64,000 nt of DNA, from assembly GCA_905147135.1 (NCBI GenBank), contig LR990054.1:13491001-13555000 (forward strand). Direction: 5' to 3'. This document shows, one piece after another, positions 34,720-46,489 of this stretch; position 1 is the first letter of the stretch; every line of letters starts with the position of its first letter. This DNA comes from Blastobasis lacticolella (taxonomy: Eukaryota > Arthropoda > Insecta > Lepidoptera > Blastobasidae). The position numbers and the translations under genes are program-made. The notes below the pieces were generated by a model, which saw only the letters and a program-made list of their open reading frames with translations, had not been told where the DNA came from and did not search any database.

Positions 34720-35240
34720 GTTTGCGCGGGAATACCTCGCCGGATCTGGCTCGCGGATCTGTGCGTTACTACCGTTTGCGTCACATCCGAATATCGTGCG
34801 TTGCCGTTCCGTGGGCGAAGGGTGGCTTACGGATGTGGGTTTTAATAAACTTGCATTATTGAGTGATTTATCTTTTAGTGATTATATTGCCCACCTGTAA
34901 TGGAACTTCTAACGGTTCCAACATTATGTCTAAATCCAAAGGAAATACAGTGGCGCGAAATAGTTCTGATCCTGGTACAAGTTTGCGCGGGAATACCGCA
35001 CCGGATCTGGATCGCGGATCTGTGCGTTACTACCGTTTGCATCACATCCGAATATCGTGCGTTACCGCTCAGCGGGCGAAGGGTGGCTTACGGATGTAGT
35101 GATTAATGAACTTTTATGATTGAGTTATCTATGTTTTATGATTATATTGCCCACTGTACATAATGAAACTACTAACTGTTCCAATATACCCGTGTCAAAG
35201 ACCAAAGGAAACACAGTGGCGCTAAATAATTCTGATCCTG
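34720..35240. repeat. tandem duplication of a 260-bp unit, two copies
   Basis: tttgcgcgggaatacc begins at 34721 and 34982, and gattatattgcccac occurs at 34880 and 35140. Both pairs give a period of 260-261 bp. The first roughly 115 bp of the unit is strongly conserved (tctgtgcgttactaccgttt, cgaagggtggcttacgga), while the rest is clearly more diverged. One plus-strand frame reads CAGIP(R/H)RIW(L/I)ADLCVTT in both copies with mostly conservative changes, but it stops soon after in both. This may be a locally amplified old element; function unknown. Confidence 0.8.
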
Positions 35241-35244
35241 ATAT

Positions 35245-35655
35245 AACGATTGATAGATTAACATTGGGAACAGGTGCTCTCAAATTCGTCTACGCAATTC
35301 AGTATGTGCAACTCAAAGGAGTTTCTATCGGTAGGTGTGCCCCCCACTATTTTACAAAAAAAAAAAAAATGTAGGTAAGCAATAATTATGGTGGTGTATG
35401 GTTGGTTACGAAACAGATTAATTTCACTTCAAATTATATTGCATGAAAGACGGATCTCTAGTTAAAAAACCCTATGGGTATATTTATCCTTATCTAGGTA
35501 CACTAAATATACGCCAGCAACGTACGTACCCAATTATAATGATATTTATCTACAACTACGTCAACATACTTTAATTAAATAATTGAAACCGCTGCTCGTT
35601 GCCGGATAGGGATTATGACGTGACCAATTTGGTGATAGTGAGCAGTTTGTCCTGG
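35245..35655. other. non-coding stretch with a 13-A run
   Basis: An A13 run at about 35356-35368 follows a c-rich block. No element boundary was identified. Confidence 0.3.
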
Positions 35656-35659
35656 TTGT

Positions 35660-35740
35660 TATCGCGTGCCCTGGGGGCCCGGGGTCAGCCTTGACCATGA
35701 CCGATCAGGATTTGGCAGGTCAAGTAATTACAGCGATAGT
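35660..35740 (-). mobile_element. SINE family B fragment
   Basis: The minus strand contains ctgtaattacttgacctgcc, aaatcctgatcggtcatggt and aaggctgaccccgggcc, matching the 3' block of family B. Short and truncated at both ends. Confidence 0.5.
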
Positions 35741-35744
35741 CAAC

Positions 35745-36170
35745 AGATTAGTTATGAAAAAATCAACAGCTATTTTGTTTTAAAAACTGAAGGTGGTGTT
35801 TATGTACCTAAAGGGCTATCATGTCAGTAATTTCCATAATTTTCATATCGGAACCCAATATAAATATTAATGGGTTCAAAAACAGTCTATACTTCAGGTT
35901 TGATACCACTTCATACATATAAGCACTATCTTGAACGGATTGCTCACATAAAAGGTTGAGGAGGAAAATAACAATAACTCGTACAATGATCCTAACGGTA
36001 TAAGAGGGAAAAAATGCAAGAATGATTAAATTGTCTGTAGATGTATCGAATTTCCTCAAGTATTATTATTATAGGTTAATAGGTGAAGGTTAGGTCAGAT
36101 TTTATTACGTGTTTCTTCAGACATCCACATTTGGTCTATTTTAACAGACACATACAATGTGAATGACAAT
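35745..36170. other. AT-rich non-coding stretch
   Basis: Nothing recognised. Confidence 0.3.
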
Positions 36171-36174
36171 CAAT

Positions 36175-36428
36175 TTGCAACCTGAGTGGCTCAATGGTCA
36201 ACACGCCGGTCTACCACGCAAGAGATCCCGGGTTCGATTCCCGGCCGGGCAGAAATTGAAATGATGAATATTAATTTCTGTTACGGGTCTGGGTGTTCTA
36301 TGTATAATAAGTATGCATTTAAAATTATTTAAGTAGTATATCAGTTATCTAGCACCCTTAGTACAAGTTTTGCTTAGTTTAGGGCTAGATGGCGCTGTGT
36401 GAATTTGTCCACGAATATATATATTTAA
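36175..36428 (+). mobile_element. SINE family A, copy 3 (near full length)
   Basis: Good A-box region (tgagtggctcaatggtcaac), consensus B box ggttcgattcc, then gccgggcagaaattgaaatg, ttacgggtctgggtgttcta, tataataagtatgcattt, gtagtatatcagttatctag, gggctagatggcgctgtgtg and aatttgtccacgaatat with an AT-rich tail. About 250 bp. Confidence 0.88.
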
Positions 36429-38774
36429 TGCATGCTGTGTACCTACATCTCTGTCTCTTACATATAGAGATAGTGTCCTGCGGCCGAAAGCTTCTAAATA
36501 TTAGTCAGATTATTGTTTACGTAAAATATTGCAATAATGTGATTCATTACTCTTGAAGTCTTGAAGAATTAAAAAGCATTTTAATAGTGCTTATTATTTG
36601 CATTTAACCTATTTTTATGCATTCGATGTCTAGTGATTATCGATGAAGTAATGATAAATAAACGTTCTTAAAGGAATATTTTTGGAACGTAATTATCAAA
36701 CTGGATTTAAATTCGACCTTGAATTTCCTAACGGAATCTCATAGACTCGTACCGTGAGAATGTGGAGCTTTTGAGTTTGTTTACCGGCTGCGCGTGCCAA
36801 TAAGGAAAGTCACCATCATCTAAAGCATGAATCAAACTGGTATGTACTGTAAAAAAGATCAAAATCACTCCTGACTCACGCGGTACACGCCATGGGACCA
36901 ACTGTTTGTTTTTTCGAGACCAGCAACGCTGATGTGAAGGTCGCTTTCTCCACAATATGATTCACGCTAAATATCTCGCGGAACTGCTAACTACTTGTAG
37001 CCTAGTAATTGCGGATATGTCTACATTTGAGGCACTTGTGTTTTATTAAAGTGTTCAACAAGAGCTTTATTACATCTACATTATTTCGATCCATGAACAT
37101 GACCAAATAAATTGGATTATTGTAAACTGATATCACCATAGTAAATGATAAATTGATAAATACTGTTGATGATCAATGTTAATGATGATGATGATGATGA
37201 TGGCTGAAATTAAGAATCTGTAGTGAAAGAAGACCAAAACATAGATTGTAACAGAATGCCGACAGTAATTATAATCCACATTGGCTAGTTCGTTTTCGTA
37301 GAGCCTTGTCTGTCGCATATATATGACTAAATACGAAGCTAATCTAAGCTGATGTGCATTGTACTATTAGATATAAAAGAAATATGATTACGAGTAGCAA
37401 GAAGCGAAATTTCTATAATTATAGTATCAGTCTCTAAGCACGTGAAATCTTGCCCACGTGTCGACTCAGATCCGAGTTCATTTTCACTGTTTACTTCCGA
37501 GCGTGAGCCATTTTCCTGGCAACAGTTCAAGAATGAGGTAAACAAAATACCTATCAATGGTCAGTTATGAATGGTGGGGTCAAAGCGAAGACGAGTGATT
37601 TAACTATCTATTATATCTATGTATGTATGTATTATATTGTATTATATCTATGGGCCTCTGTAGCCTGATACAAACAAAAAAATTAAAAAAAAAAAAATTA
37701 ACTGAACAGAAATGCTCGAAATAATTGAGAGACACAACCAAAATTAGGTTTTTCCAATGAGTGTGACTAACGTTTCGCTTGTGGTCTTGCACTTCTGCGG
37801 TCACATTTTAAGGAGAACCTACGGTATTGGCAGCCAAGAGAGATGAGTAAAAATACTTTGAAGAAAGGTTGCTTTAGTTTAAACAGCTTCTAAGAGCAAA
37901 TATGGGGTTTGTTTGTCAGTAAAAACTTAAGGAAGCGCTGAAGGAATTTATGCATATGTACAGTATAAATATTTTTATTTAGTCGTGGACACTTTGACAT
38001 AATGTGTCTTATTTGTAATGTAATGTTTATATGGCAACCTAATATTTTATTATTCATTAATTGATTTGCCACTCCTGTTTGTCATGGATGTCAGTGACCG
38101 CTTTCACTTCAGCCTCTCATTAAATTTAACAATATTATGTATATTTAACTATTGCATTAATTGAATCATACTATGTCATATTGCTATATACATCTATAGC
38201 TTAAAATAGAAATATGAAACGTTACGCAAAAGGACAAGTATTCAGGTAAAAAGACCTTAGTCACAAAATCAACGACAAAATATTTATCACGTTTACTATG
38301 ACATCAGTTTACATACTTCCAATGTTTGGGCACGTGCGATTATCACCTCGGCTGTGAGATTTTAGGATCTTAGTTAGAGAATTTGAAATATTTGGTTATC
38401 TTAATTAAGTGCTATAATGGCTGTGACTGCAGGTAGTTTGCTTGCTTTCCAATTACCAATTTAAAATAAATTCTAGAATTATCAGCAACTTAACCGCCAC
38501 AAGTATCTATCGCATGATTGAGCTTTGCGCTTAATACATTTGGCTGAATTCAGAAACATAAAGCGTGAGAGCAAATCAAAGTGGAATGTGTTGCTAATAA
38601 AATAAAAAATAAAATAAGATATATTCTTGTAGGCACCACACCTTTTGATAAGCGGAGCGACGCGTATCATAAATGATACCAAAACGAATGAATGACGACG
38701 ACTGAATTTAGTCAAATGTAATAAGCGCATAGCTAGAAACCATGGAACAAGATATTTTTCTAAAAATTATATTT

Positions 38775-38890
38775 ATTTATTTATTTAATTAACTATTTAT
38801 TGCACACAATAAAGAAATACAGAGATATAACATAGCTATAACTGACACAACAGGCACTACTTATTTCTAAAAGAAAATTCTTCCAGCAGG
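38775..38890 (-). mobile_element. retroelement 3'-end-like repeat
   Basis: attatttattgcacacaata, ataaagaaatacagag and caacaggcactacttatttc form the inverse complement of the block at 3290-3385. It starts with an (ATTT)n run at 38770-38785, consistent with a reversed A-rich tail. Confidence 0.5.
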
Positions 38891-39287
38891 CCTACAGAAA
38901 GGAAATGTTTAGCTAAGAAATGCTGTTCTAGAAACAGCCTGTTTACTTCGACCTTAAAAGTCTGACCTTGAAAATACACGTAAATCACAACAATCAACAG
39001 CTCACAACAATCCATAGCTTTCAGCATCGTTAGTTAGTAATTAGCTAGTAATCAAAGTTATAATTTATCTCAAATTGACTAGGTACCCATAAGCCGAACT
39101 GATCTGTAAACTACAAACGTCATAATTTCAATTAACGAACATACATTTATTCGTTCACATTTGCGTTATCGTCGCCAGTCCCACTTTACTACCAACACTC
39201 CATATTACTCCATAACAACACTCGGAGCGTGTCCAAACGGGCGATTTCACGCAACCATTGAATGAGACGAACGAAAGTCTGAATGAG

Positions 39288-39307
39288 TGAGTCAGAGATC
39301 TGACTCA
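39288..39307. promoter_or_regulatory. inverted pair of AP-1 consensus sites
   Basis: TGAGTCA at 39288-39294 and TGACTCA at 39301-39307 are both perfect AP-1 (TGASTCA) sites, arranged as the arms of a 9-bp inverted repeat with a 2-nt centre. It may bind Jun/Fos-type bZIP dimers, but chance is possible in 64 kb. Confidence 0.3.
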
Positions 39308-40427
39308 ACCTTTCAGATACGGATGCGGAGGATCGGCTGTGTCTAACTCTGGCCGAATCACAGCATCAATGGAAAACCCTGTAAACAATGACTGCTATGG
39401 CGTACTCTTGAATACAATGAGTACGTTGTTGGCTCTATGAATGAATGACGTACGTTGGCGATTCTGATAATTTATCTAGATTGTGAATGACCAGCGTATT
39501 AAGGAGGTAATCTGACTCAACATTAGTACACTTTGCAATTGGGATACCCCTCGGTAAGCGAAGTTGTAAAGGATGTGTTTCAAATTAAACTCCTACACAT
39601 GGTATGCTCAATGAGATGCGTCACTAAGATTCTCTTGAGAAACTATAATGAACGTGTCAATCATTACAATGACACTATTTAATTCGGTTGAATACTTGAA
39701 TAGTTTTTGTGGCTCTACGTTGATACACGTAACTAAGTACCTATTAAGTGATTAGTTTTCCTTGTATAAATTCAAATGCGTCGCTAAACTATGACGCAGC
39801 CGAGATAGTATTTTTTAATGAGTTGACGATAATTTGATTTATTAGAACTATCACAAAAATAACCTATTAATATTTTTAATCCCCCATGTAAAATTAGGTA
39901 TGATAGAAACATTGTTATAATTGTTTTATTATTCCTCAACAGAACAGAACAGTCTGATCGTCAGCCTTTTGCACACACCGAATCTGACGTTCTGATAATC
40001 TGGCATTCTGTCTATCTGCCATAATGCAACAAAAAGCTTATGTTGGAACGGGGGAAATTAATGACAAACTGGGAATGGACCAACGGAAACCGATTAGAGG
40101 ATATTCGGTTCCCCAGTCTGGTTCCGTTCTTTGCGCCGATAAAGTCACCAGACGAATTAATTGGGTTTGATTTAGTTTGACCAACTGGGAAATGTGCAAA
40201 TGGGGGATTTTACAGGAATTTTACGGCGTACCTTGTAAAATGTCTGATAATAACCGTGATAGTTTAAAACATTATGTTTAAAAATTGTTCAGAGCTGTAT
40301 AATCAAGATTTTTCTTGTTTTTATATCATGGATAAGTAGATTTGGATAGTAACAGTTTTCCGCCATAACGTCTGCAGTTATAATTTGTAAGTAAGGCGCT
40401 TCACCTCTGTTATCTCTACTGAGTTTG

Positions 40428-40685
40428 ACGACCTGAGTGGTTCAATGGTCAACATGCCAGTCTGCCACGCAAAAGGTCCCGGGTTCGATTCCCGGCCGGG
40501 CAGAAATTGAAATGATGAATTATCATTTCTGTTACGGGTCTGGGTGTTCTATGTATAATAAGTATGTATTTAAAAAAAAGTATTTAAGTAGTATATCAGT
40601 TATCTAGCACCCATAGTACAAGCTTTGCTTAGTTTGGGGCTAGATGGCACTGTGTGAATTTGTCCACGAATATTTATTTATTTAT
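40428..40685 (+). mobile_element. SINE family A, copy 4 (full length)
   Basis: gacgacctgagtggttcaat, tggtcaacatgccagtctgc, B box gggttcgattcccgg, ggcagaaattgaaatgatga, ttacgggtctgggtgttcta, gtatttaagtagtatatcag, gggctagatggcactgtgtg, then a tttatttattta tail. The most consensus-like copy in the window. Confidence 0.9.
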
Positions 40686-40689
40686 AGGT

Positions 40690-41020
40690 CAAAATATATA
40701 ACTACCAAAGAAGGACATCTTTATAGAAATGGACGAAATGTAGCGTACACTTTCACCTTCACTTTTACATCTCACGAGGGAATAATAGCAATCCGGAGAT
40801 TCCAAAAAAAATTAAACATAGTGGTAATAGAGTAACTCATTCTAAGCTAGACACCATTTTTTGTGTGTGCCATAATCAAAGTTTGTGCCCTAATTCGCCC
40901 TGATTAGAAAAATAATTAAATCATATCAGCTCGCCATATCGGTTTGCCATTTACAAAGGTGTTAAATGACAATTTGTAGTAAGGGATCAGCTAATTAGTT
41001 GTATGACTGTAGCTATTAGA
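40690..41020. other. non-coding stretch
   Basis: Nothing recognised beyond the SINE tail. Confidence 0.3.
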
Positions 41021-41024
41021 TGTC

Positions 41025-41237
41025 TAAACCTAGGTGTCTGAACCTGCCTGTATCAGGAAAGACGTCCCGCGGGAGACCTAAGAAGCGATGGACTGACATC
41101 GCGACATCGACAATCGAACGCGAGAGCCAACGGCTTATGATGTGAGGATGCCGAAGATCAGGCAAAGTGGAGAAAGCAAGCAGGAAAGCAGACCCTGGCA
41201 ATAGCCGGCATTGACTGCTCGGATGATGATGATGACT
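41025..41237 (+). mobile_element. RTE-type LINE 3' end (family 1)
   Basis: Encodes LNLPVSGKTSRGRPKKRWTD in broken context, then RESQRL, and ends caatagccggcattgactgc followed by a gatgatgatga tail. It is 5'-truncated to about 210 bp. Confidence 0.8.
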
Positions 41238-41239
41238 GT

Positions 41240-41960
41240 ACCTATTAGAATTTACTTGGCTGTGGTTTTCGAAAATAGGTTGTAATATGCAACGTTGTAT
41301 AATTTAAAGCAATACTTTCTTACATTTCATATCCGACACAAAATCTTCTTCTCCTTAAACTTCGCTTCCCATAATGAAACTACCGACTTCTATTATATGT
41401 ACTCTGCATTTCTTATGATATAAACTTTTATATAGAAAGAAAATAATTATTAAGTAATTATAACTTTGTCGGCTTTCTTTTTTGCAAATCAACTTTTTGT
41501 TATAAACTAATTTCCTATTCAGATCGCAAAGGTGGCTCAAAACCTCCGTTGGGAAAAACCAAGGTAATGTCACTTAATCGTCGTAGATGTTGTGGCCGCG
41601 AATATTTTGAATATTATGAGTCATAGTATGAATGAACGGCCGTTTCTTGAATGGAGTGTCCTCTCGTGATCGAAATAGTGAAATACGTGACCTCCGGTAG
41701 TGGTAATAGGCATAAAATTACGACGATAAATGTCTTGTCAAGACGTGCAAATATTCTTCGGTTAGACGAAGATTGTGATTAAGTTATTGGCTGATGAAAG
41801 TTGGCTTGACATGGACAGCCATTCCGCTGTAAAGTGAATCATACATTAGTACCAAAGAGCAGTTAGGTTTCCGTTCACTCTGAAGCCGACTATACGAGAG
41901 GATGTTAGTTGAAAATACGGACGGCATCCAATACAAAAACCCAATCATTATTATTTATTA
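41240..41960. other. AT-rich non-coding stretch
   Basis: No gene or repeat supported. atgaatgaacggccgtttc at 41627 resembles tgaatgaacggccttc at 29791, perhaps by chance. Confidence 0.35.
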
Positions 41961-41964
41961 ATAT

Positions 41965-42150
41965 TATTTATGTTATACGGCAGACAAACAGGCAAGCGGG
42001 CCACCTGATGGAAAGGGTCACAGCCGTCAATGGACATCAGCAACACCAGGGGAGTTACCAATGCGTTGCCCGTCTCTGAAGCGACCTCTAATATATCTCT
42101 TGAACAATCCTATGTCATAATCCAAAGGAAATCAAAGGAATCGTTCGAGC
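41965..42150 (+). repeat. dispersed repeat C, copy 3
   Basis: ttatacggcagacaaacagg, caagcgggccacctgatgga, gtcaatggacatcagcaaca, ccaatgcgttgcccgtctct and tatgtcataatccaaaggaa. A good-quality copy in the same orientation as the 4988 copy. Confidence 0.7.
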
Positions 42151-42414
42151 GAGAAACGGTCGTTCCTACCTTCGCGTGGTGACCAACAGACGTAGTGGGG
42201 AGCGTATTAAATTTTTTCCCATTCGTTCCCAGTGGGAATGTTCCCAGCAATATGTAAAATCCTTGGTTTCCTTGCAGTTAGTACGACCGGGACTAAACGG
42301 TACCTAAAAAATAGCGCAGATGTAAAAAAGTATTCGCCTAGGATTGCCTACTAGCCACGCACAGTTCTGTGATTCGAAACAATATTTTTAATTCTCTATA
42401 AAAACGTATAAGTA

Positions 42415-42738
42415 TCAGAGCGTCGGTAGCCTAGTGGTAAAGATATCCGACTCGCAAGCGAGAAGTAGCGGGTTTGAATCCCACTGCCGCCTTGTACCAT
42501 TGACTGTTTTCTGAGTTATGTACATCAGTTGAACACTAACCGATACTCTTACAATGAACACATGAACAACGTGTAACCATGATCCAATCTGGTCAGGTTC
42601 CCCTGGGAGCAGGGTCAAGGAGATCAGATGGCAGTTGCTCCACTGTAATTACCTAAACTACTAAGTCCTGGATCAGGCGGACCACGGACTCTCGTGCGTG
42701 AGAGCATAACCGGGACATTAACGCCAAGATTATTTATA
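42415..42738 (+). mobile_element. SINE family B, copy 4
   Basis: Head gcgtcggtagcctagtggta, gactcgcaagcgagaagtag, B box gggtttgaatcccac, ttgactgttttctgagttat, gttgaacactaaccgatact, tctggtcaggttcccctggg, gttgctccactgtaattacc, and 3' block gcgtgagagcataaccggga with cattaacgccaagattattt tail. Confidence 0.85.
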
Positions 42739-42974
42739 ATTATTAATAAATGCAGATAATAATGATTATGAAGTGCGGCCAGTCGAGTACAACATTTATA
42801 TTTGCTTAATTTTATTTTATTTTACCTATTAAATATTTATAGTATGTTAGGTATATAGTATATATTATTATAGTTTATGGTATAGTATATTTATGTGGTA
42901 TATAGTATTCAACATTATAGTTATATTTAAATTTGCACAAAACTTGATATTGCTACCACCGCTCGTTAAATAGC

Positions 42975-43112
42975 TCATTTCGGACTATCCAAGGTAAGGT
43001 TAGCTGGAAGAAATCCCATTGTGGGATAAGCCCGCCTTTGCAATGTATAATTATTTTCTTTTGTTATTGTTCTTTATGTAGTTATACGCAATAAAGAGTT
43101 TACATACATCTA
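42975..43112 (+). mobile_element. LINE 3' end fragment
   Basis: ggttagctggaagaaatccc, attgtgggataagcccgcct, ttgcaatgtata and ctttatgtag...gcaataaagagttta form a 3' UTR with an AATAAA signal. I recognise this block from many lepidopteran retroelement copies, though the clade is uncertain. No coding part attached. Confidence 0.5.
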
Positions 43113-43114
43113 TT

Positions 43115-43540
43115 TTGGATATCTCGCGTAAATTAATAATGATCATAATTAATTTTTTAACGGAAAGAAAAAACGCATTTCATAGAATGTACAAATCCCT
43201 GCTTGTAGCACTTAAGTAAGTAGGTACCTACTCGAATAGATAGGAAATGTTATTAACCTACATACATAACGTCATGCCTTTTCCCGTAGAGGTAAGTAAG
43301 ACCACATTGTTCCACTTGTACATGAGGTCCTGGCAACCTCCAACATCTCACGTTTCCTTCCACATTCATCTACCGTTTCATATTGAACGTTGATTTAGTA
43401 TACTCTTGACTTGACCTTCGAACAATCCTAAATATAGACTTAGGCGGTAATCTTTAGTTGAGCTGTCATATCAAAAATCAAGGTCCTTATCAGTCGACTA
43501 CTAAACTTGAGCCTCCATTACGATTAATTAGCAAAGGGTA
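43115..43540. other. non-coding stretch
   Basis: Nothing recognised. Confidence 0.3.
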
Positions 43541-43544
43541 TCTA

Positions 43545-43712
43545 TTGCCACACTCTTTACACTTGGCGGGTTGGAGATCGCAGTCTTGGCAATACTCAAC
43601 AGAAAATACAGCTATCATTTTCAGGTTTATGGAGACACACAGATAATAGTTGGTCTGCCTCCATCTGTGACATATAGTCGCCTTTTACGACACCCGTTAT
43701 AGATGGATACAG
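43545..43712 (-). mobile_element. LINE 3' end, family G, copy 2 (diverged)
   Basis: On the minus strand: acgggtgtcgtaaaaggcga and, further on, gcgatctccaacccgccaag. It is the reverse of the order in copies 1, 3 and 4. It is followed on the plus strand by a perfect agggttgccaaccct palindrome at 43715-43729. Confidence 0.55.
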
Positions 43713-44149
43713 CTAGGGTTGCCAACCCTACTATATAATATAGTATCCTACTATATTGGAAGTCTACCTACTATTAATTAAAAATAAAAATATTGTAGGC
43801 GAAACTACTACTTATATTTAATTAGCACAACATTACCACTTACCGCAAAACGGAACGTGTCCATAAGATCGTCGAAAGAAAAATTTTACTGATGCAAATC
43901 GAATATTATATAAGCTCAATGTAGCAGAAAATATACATTTAAGAAATAATATAGGTAGGTACGTACATTAAATTTAAAAACCGCCTATATATTTTTTTTA
44001 ATTAATTCCCTACGCCATATGTTTATGGCTTCTAAACTCGAAAATACTATATTTGGTCTAAAAAAAGTTAAATTTCATCCACACCATCTAGATGCCTATC
44101 ATCCGACTAACGTGCTGGTAACGCGAGCCTTTTTACCGCGCACGTATAA

Positions 44150-44415
44150 GATGATGGCCGTGTGGTGTCCGGCAGAGTAGAATAGCACCAACCCCTTACG
44201 CTCATGGGTGTCGTACAAGGCGACTAATGTTTTCGAGGCAAAAGATCAAGAGCCTCCGTAGTCTAGAAAATGGACAGCAGCATTTTCCATTGTTATATTT
44301 AAACACTGCGATCTCCAACCCGCCTGCCAAGCGTGGAGATTATGGCAATAACCTCCCCTTTCATAGGAGAGGCCCTTAGTCCTGCAGTGGACTGTTACGG
44401 GCTGTGATGATAATA
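44150..44415 (+). mobile_element. LINE 3' end, family G, copy 3
   Basis: gatggccgtgtggtgtccgg, cagagtagaatagcaccaac, gctcatgggtgtcgtac, gacagcagcattttcc, ctgcgatctccaacccgcct, ggagattatggcaataacct, gtcctgcagtggactgttac, gggctgtgatgataat. Confidence 0.75.
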
Positions 44416-44419
44416 AGAT

Positions 44420-45650
44420 GTGGAATGAGGACCCTTCCGAAATCTTTCCTTTGTACTACAGCTTGCAGTTCTTCAAAGGGCATGTCAACAGGTAGGTACC
44501 TCAAAGGTCGGTACCGCATTCGTTCCCCTTAAGTAGCAGATGTCCTGGATGACGGTAGCAGGAGGAAAATGCGAATGGGGTTGGTGCTTTATTTCTATTT
44601 AATACTTTCACTACACTACCCAAAATTGTAATCGTGTTTAAATGCACGTCAACCGCACACCAAATGACCCCATTTGCATCGTCAAATCGAGGCGTTATTT
44701 ATTATTAAATAATAGGCACAACAATAAAGTTACGCCACGCGAGTAACGCGGCGCGTACCTATTATTAAACGCACACATTCCATTGACCTTGATATTGCGA
44801 CTGACGCGCTACGTCATACTGCGTCATGGCTTACATGCGGCGCGGGACGTCACGCACTTACGGCTTCGTCACCGCTGTGACGCGGGGATTTTCAAAGCCC
44901 ACGCTTTTCCGTGGAAATTGGCGGGATTCCGTTTCGAATGCCTTTTTATGGGAGATTTAGAAGTGAGTCATTGGTTTTGTTTTATGGAGGTCTGGAATAA
45001 AACTATGGTCCATGGTTATTATTGGTCGTGCAAAGGTCGTCGCGTCGACTATGCGGTGGAAACCTATACCGGTGTTTTAATATTACAATAAAAGTAACAA
45101 ATAAATAACATAAATTTTTATAAGTTTAGATTGAATAGTAAAACGAACATCCATTTTCCGTTTTACAGGTCTGTGTTTCAGTCAGAATGATCTGAAAATA
45201 TTGTTTTCAAAAATAATAAACTCTGTTTTTGGAACGTGTACCGCCACCTATCGCACATATTTTGCACTGATTCAAGTTTCAGGCGCTAAAGTTCACGGGC
45301 AAGTTCGGCAATTATCTGTACAGCGCCACCTACTGGCAAGTAGCTGAACTAATTTTGTAAAACTGTCACATGGCTGACAATAGGTCATGCAAAAGTTGTG
45401 TTGGTCGCCCATTTTTTATGCGAAATTGCGACATCTATTATGGAGTAGCTGAAACACATTTTACGTTGCCCTGAAAAAAAATACTACCTACTACAAGATA
45501 AAGTTAATTTATATATGTATATGCTATTATTATTAAGTTAAGTGGGCTTTTCAAGGCTAAACGTCCTAGTATCACTGCGACCATTGCTGATCTTTTGTAA
45601 TCGCCTCTAGCTTACAGTTCAGTGCTGGTCCCTACAGCTTCTATGAACTT
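44420..45650. other. non-coding, partly GC-rich
   Basis: 44690-45060 is GC-richer and has an open plus-strand frame (44783-45091) without an ATG near its start or any recognisable domain. At 45240-45440 two similar blocks (taccgccacctatcgcac and cagcgccacctactggcaag) suggest an old short repeat. No gene supported. Confidence 0.4.
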
Positions 45651-45654
45651 CTAT

Positions 45655-45875
45655 GAGCCGCTTTGGTTCAACCTTTATAATGCGAACGGCTAAGGAATGG
45701 AACGCGTTGCCTGCGAGTGTGTTCCCTGATCACTATAATCTGGACGCCTTCAAGGCTAGAGTGAATAGGCTGTTCCTAGACAGGCATGCTCCATCTTCGA
45801 CCGCATCGTCACTTACCACCAAGTGAGATGGCGGTCAACTGCCTGGATAGTCTAAAATTAAAAGAAAAAAAGAAC
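45655..45875 (+). mobile_element. RT C-terminal fragment (family C-LINE), copy 3
   Basis: cgttgcctgcgagtgtgttc encodes LPASVFPD, then [20 protein letters not shown], and the 3' UTR caagtgagatggcggtcaac with tgcctgg. Truncated 5' near 45655. Confidence 0.75.
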
Positions 45876-45879
45876 TGTA

Positions 45880-46080
45880 ATAGGTTCTTAGCAGTGATAT
45901 CGTGCACCTCATCGGGTAGTAGCTGGTATTTACCAAGATGGATGCTACGTTTGCACATCAGGGCTTCGCACTTGCAGATCAAGTGTAGAGGCGTTTCCTC
46001 GTCTTCCTCACAGAATCCGCAGTCCTTCGTACTGCTGATCTTTAAGTTAAACCAGTCAGCGCCCTTACCAGGATCCGTAA
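45880..46080 (-). mobile_element. LINE C-terminal (post-RNase H) zinc-finger fragment
   Basis: The minus strand encodes KDCGFCEEDEETPLHLICKC, then EALMCKRSIHLGKYQLLPDE. A C-x2-C ... H-x-x-C-x-C arrangement with E-x2-LH is typical of the C terminus of LINE reverse transcriptases that carry RNase H (I/R1/jockey superfamily groups). The element is inserted directly behind the C-LINE fragment and is 5'-truncated. Confidence 0.6.
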
Positions 46081-46084
46081 TTTA

Positions 46085-46485
46085 TTTCGTATTTATTGAG
46101 TAGTAATCGTTCTTTGGCATGTAGTCTATTGTAGGCCTTGATTAATGCTTTAGAATGGTTTAGGCCTGGCTGCTTATTTTTGCAAACTTTGAAATTGATT
46201 GATTGAGAATAACATGACCATTGAAGTACTTACGTAGTCGTTTGAGCGAAATGGACGATCAGCGATATGGCCGTTCAAGGGAAATGGACGTTCGGGTGGA
46301 ACTTCGGATTGGAGAAAAAGGTCTCAATATTCCCTTTCCGATCATTCCATTTACTCCTGTCATAGGTAGGTAAGTACCTAAATAATATCATCATAATATA
46401 TACCCATAGGGTGGTCAAATGTCTGTCTTGTATAACTGCCTAAATATGATGATGATGGGATTACTGATCCACTGGAACCCGTGAC
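46085..46485. other. non-coding stretch with an unproven exon-like block
   Basis: On the minus strand a strong donor (gactac|gtaagtac at 46233) follows an open block (PPERPFPLNGHI...), but the acceptor is weak and the block contains an internal repeat (cgtccatttc twice), so I do not call it an exon. 46405-46440 has a short C-LINE tail piece (ggtcaaatgtctgtcttg). Confidence 0.3.
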
Positions 46486-46489
46486 CCTA

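Larger units (their letters stand above)
36430..40425. other. long, mostly single-copy AT-rich region
   Basis: About 4 kb with no supported gene. It contains a (GAT)n run at 37178-37203, a retroelement 3'-end-like repeat on the minus strand at 38775-38890 (inverse of 3185-3390), and paired AP-1 consensus sites at 39288-39307. 40020-40220 is GC-richer and single-copy. Frames such as 36728-36955 and 38482-38730 (minus) show no domains. Confidence 0.45.

Noticed and set aside
36180..36250. tRNA gene with A and B boxes
   Set aside because: The tRNA-like head is followed by the SINE body and recurs in four other places. The cloverleaf is not completed by an acceptor stem.
37178..37203. (GAT)n run as an RTE tail
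   Set aside because: No RTE sequence precedes it on either strand, so it is recorded only as a microsatellite.
46234..46303. Minus-strand exon candidate ending gactac|gtaagtac
   Set aside because: The donor is strong but the acceptor is poor, and the block consists of two similar halves (cgtccatttc), pointing to repeat DNA.
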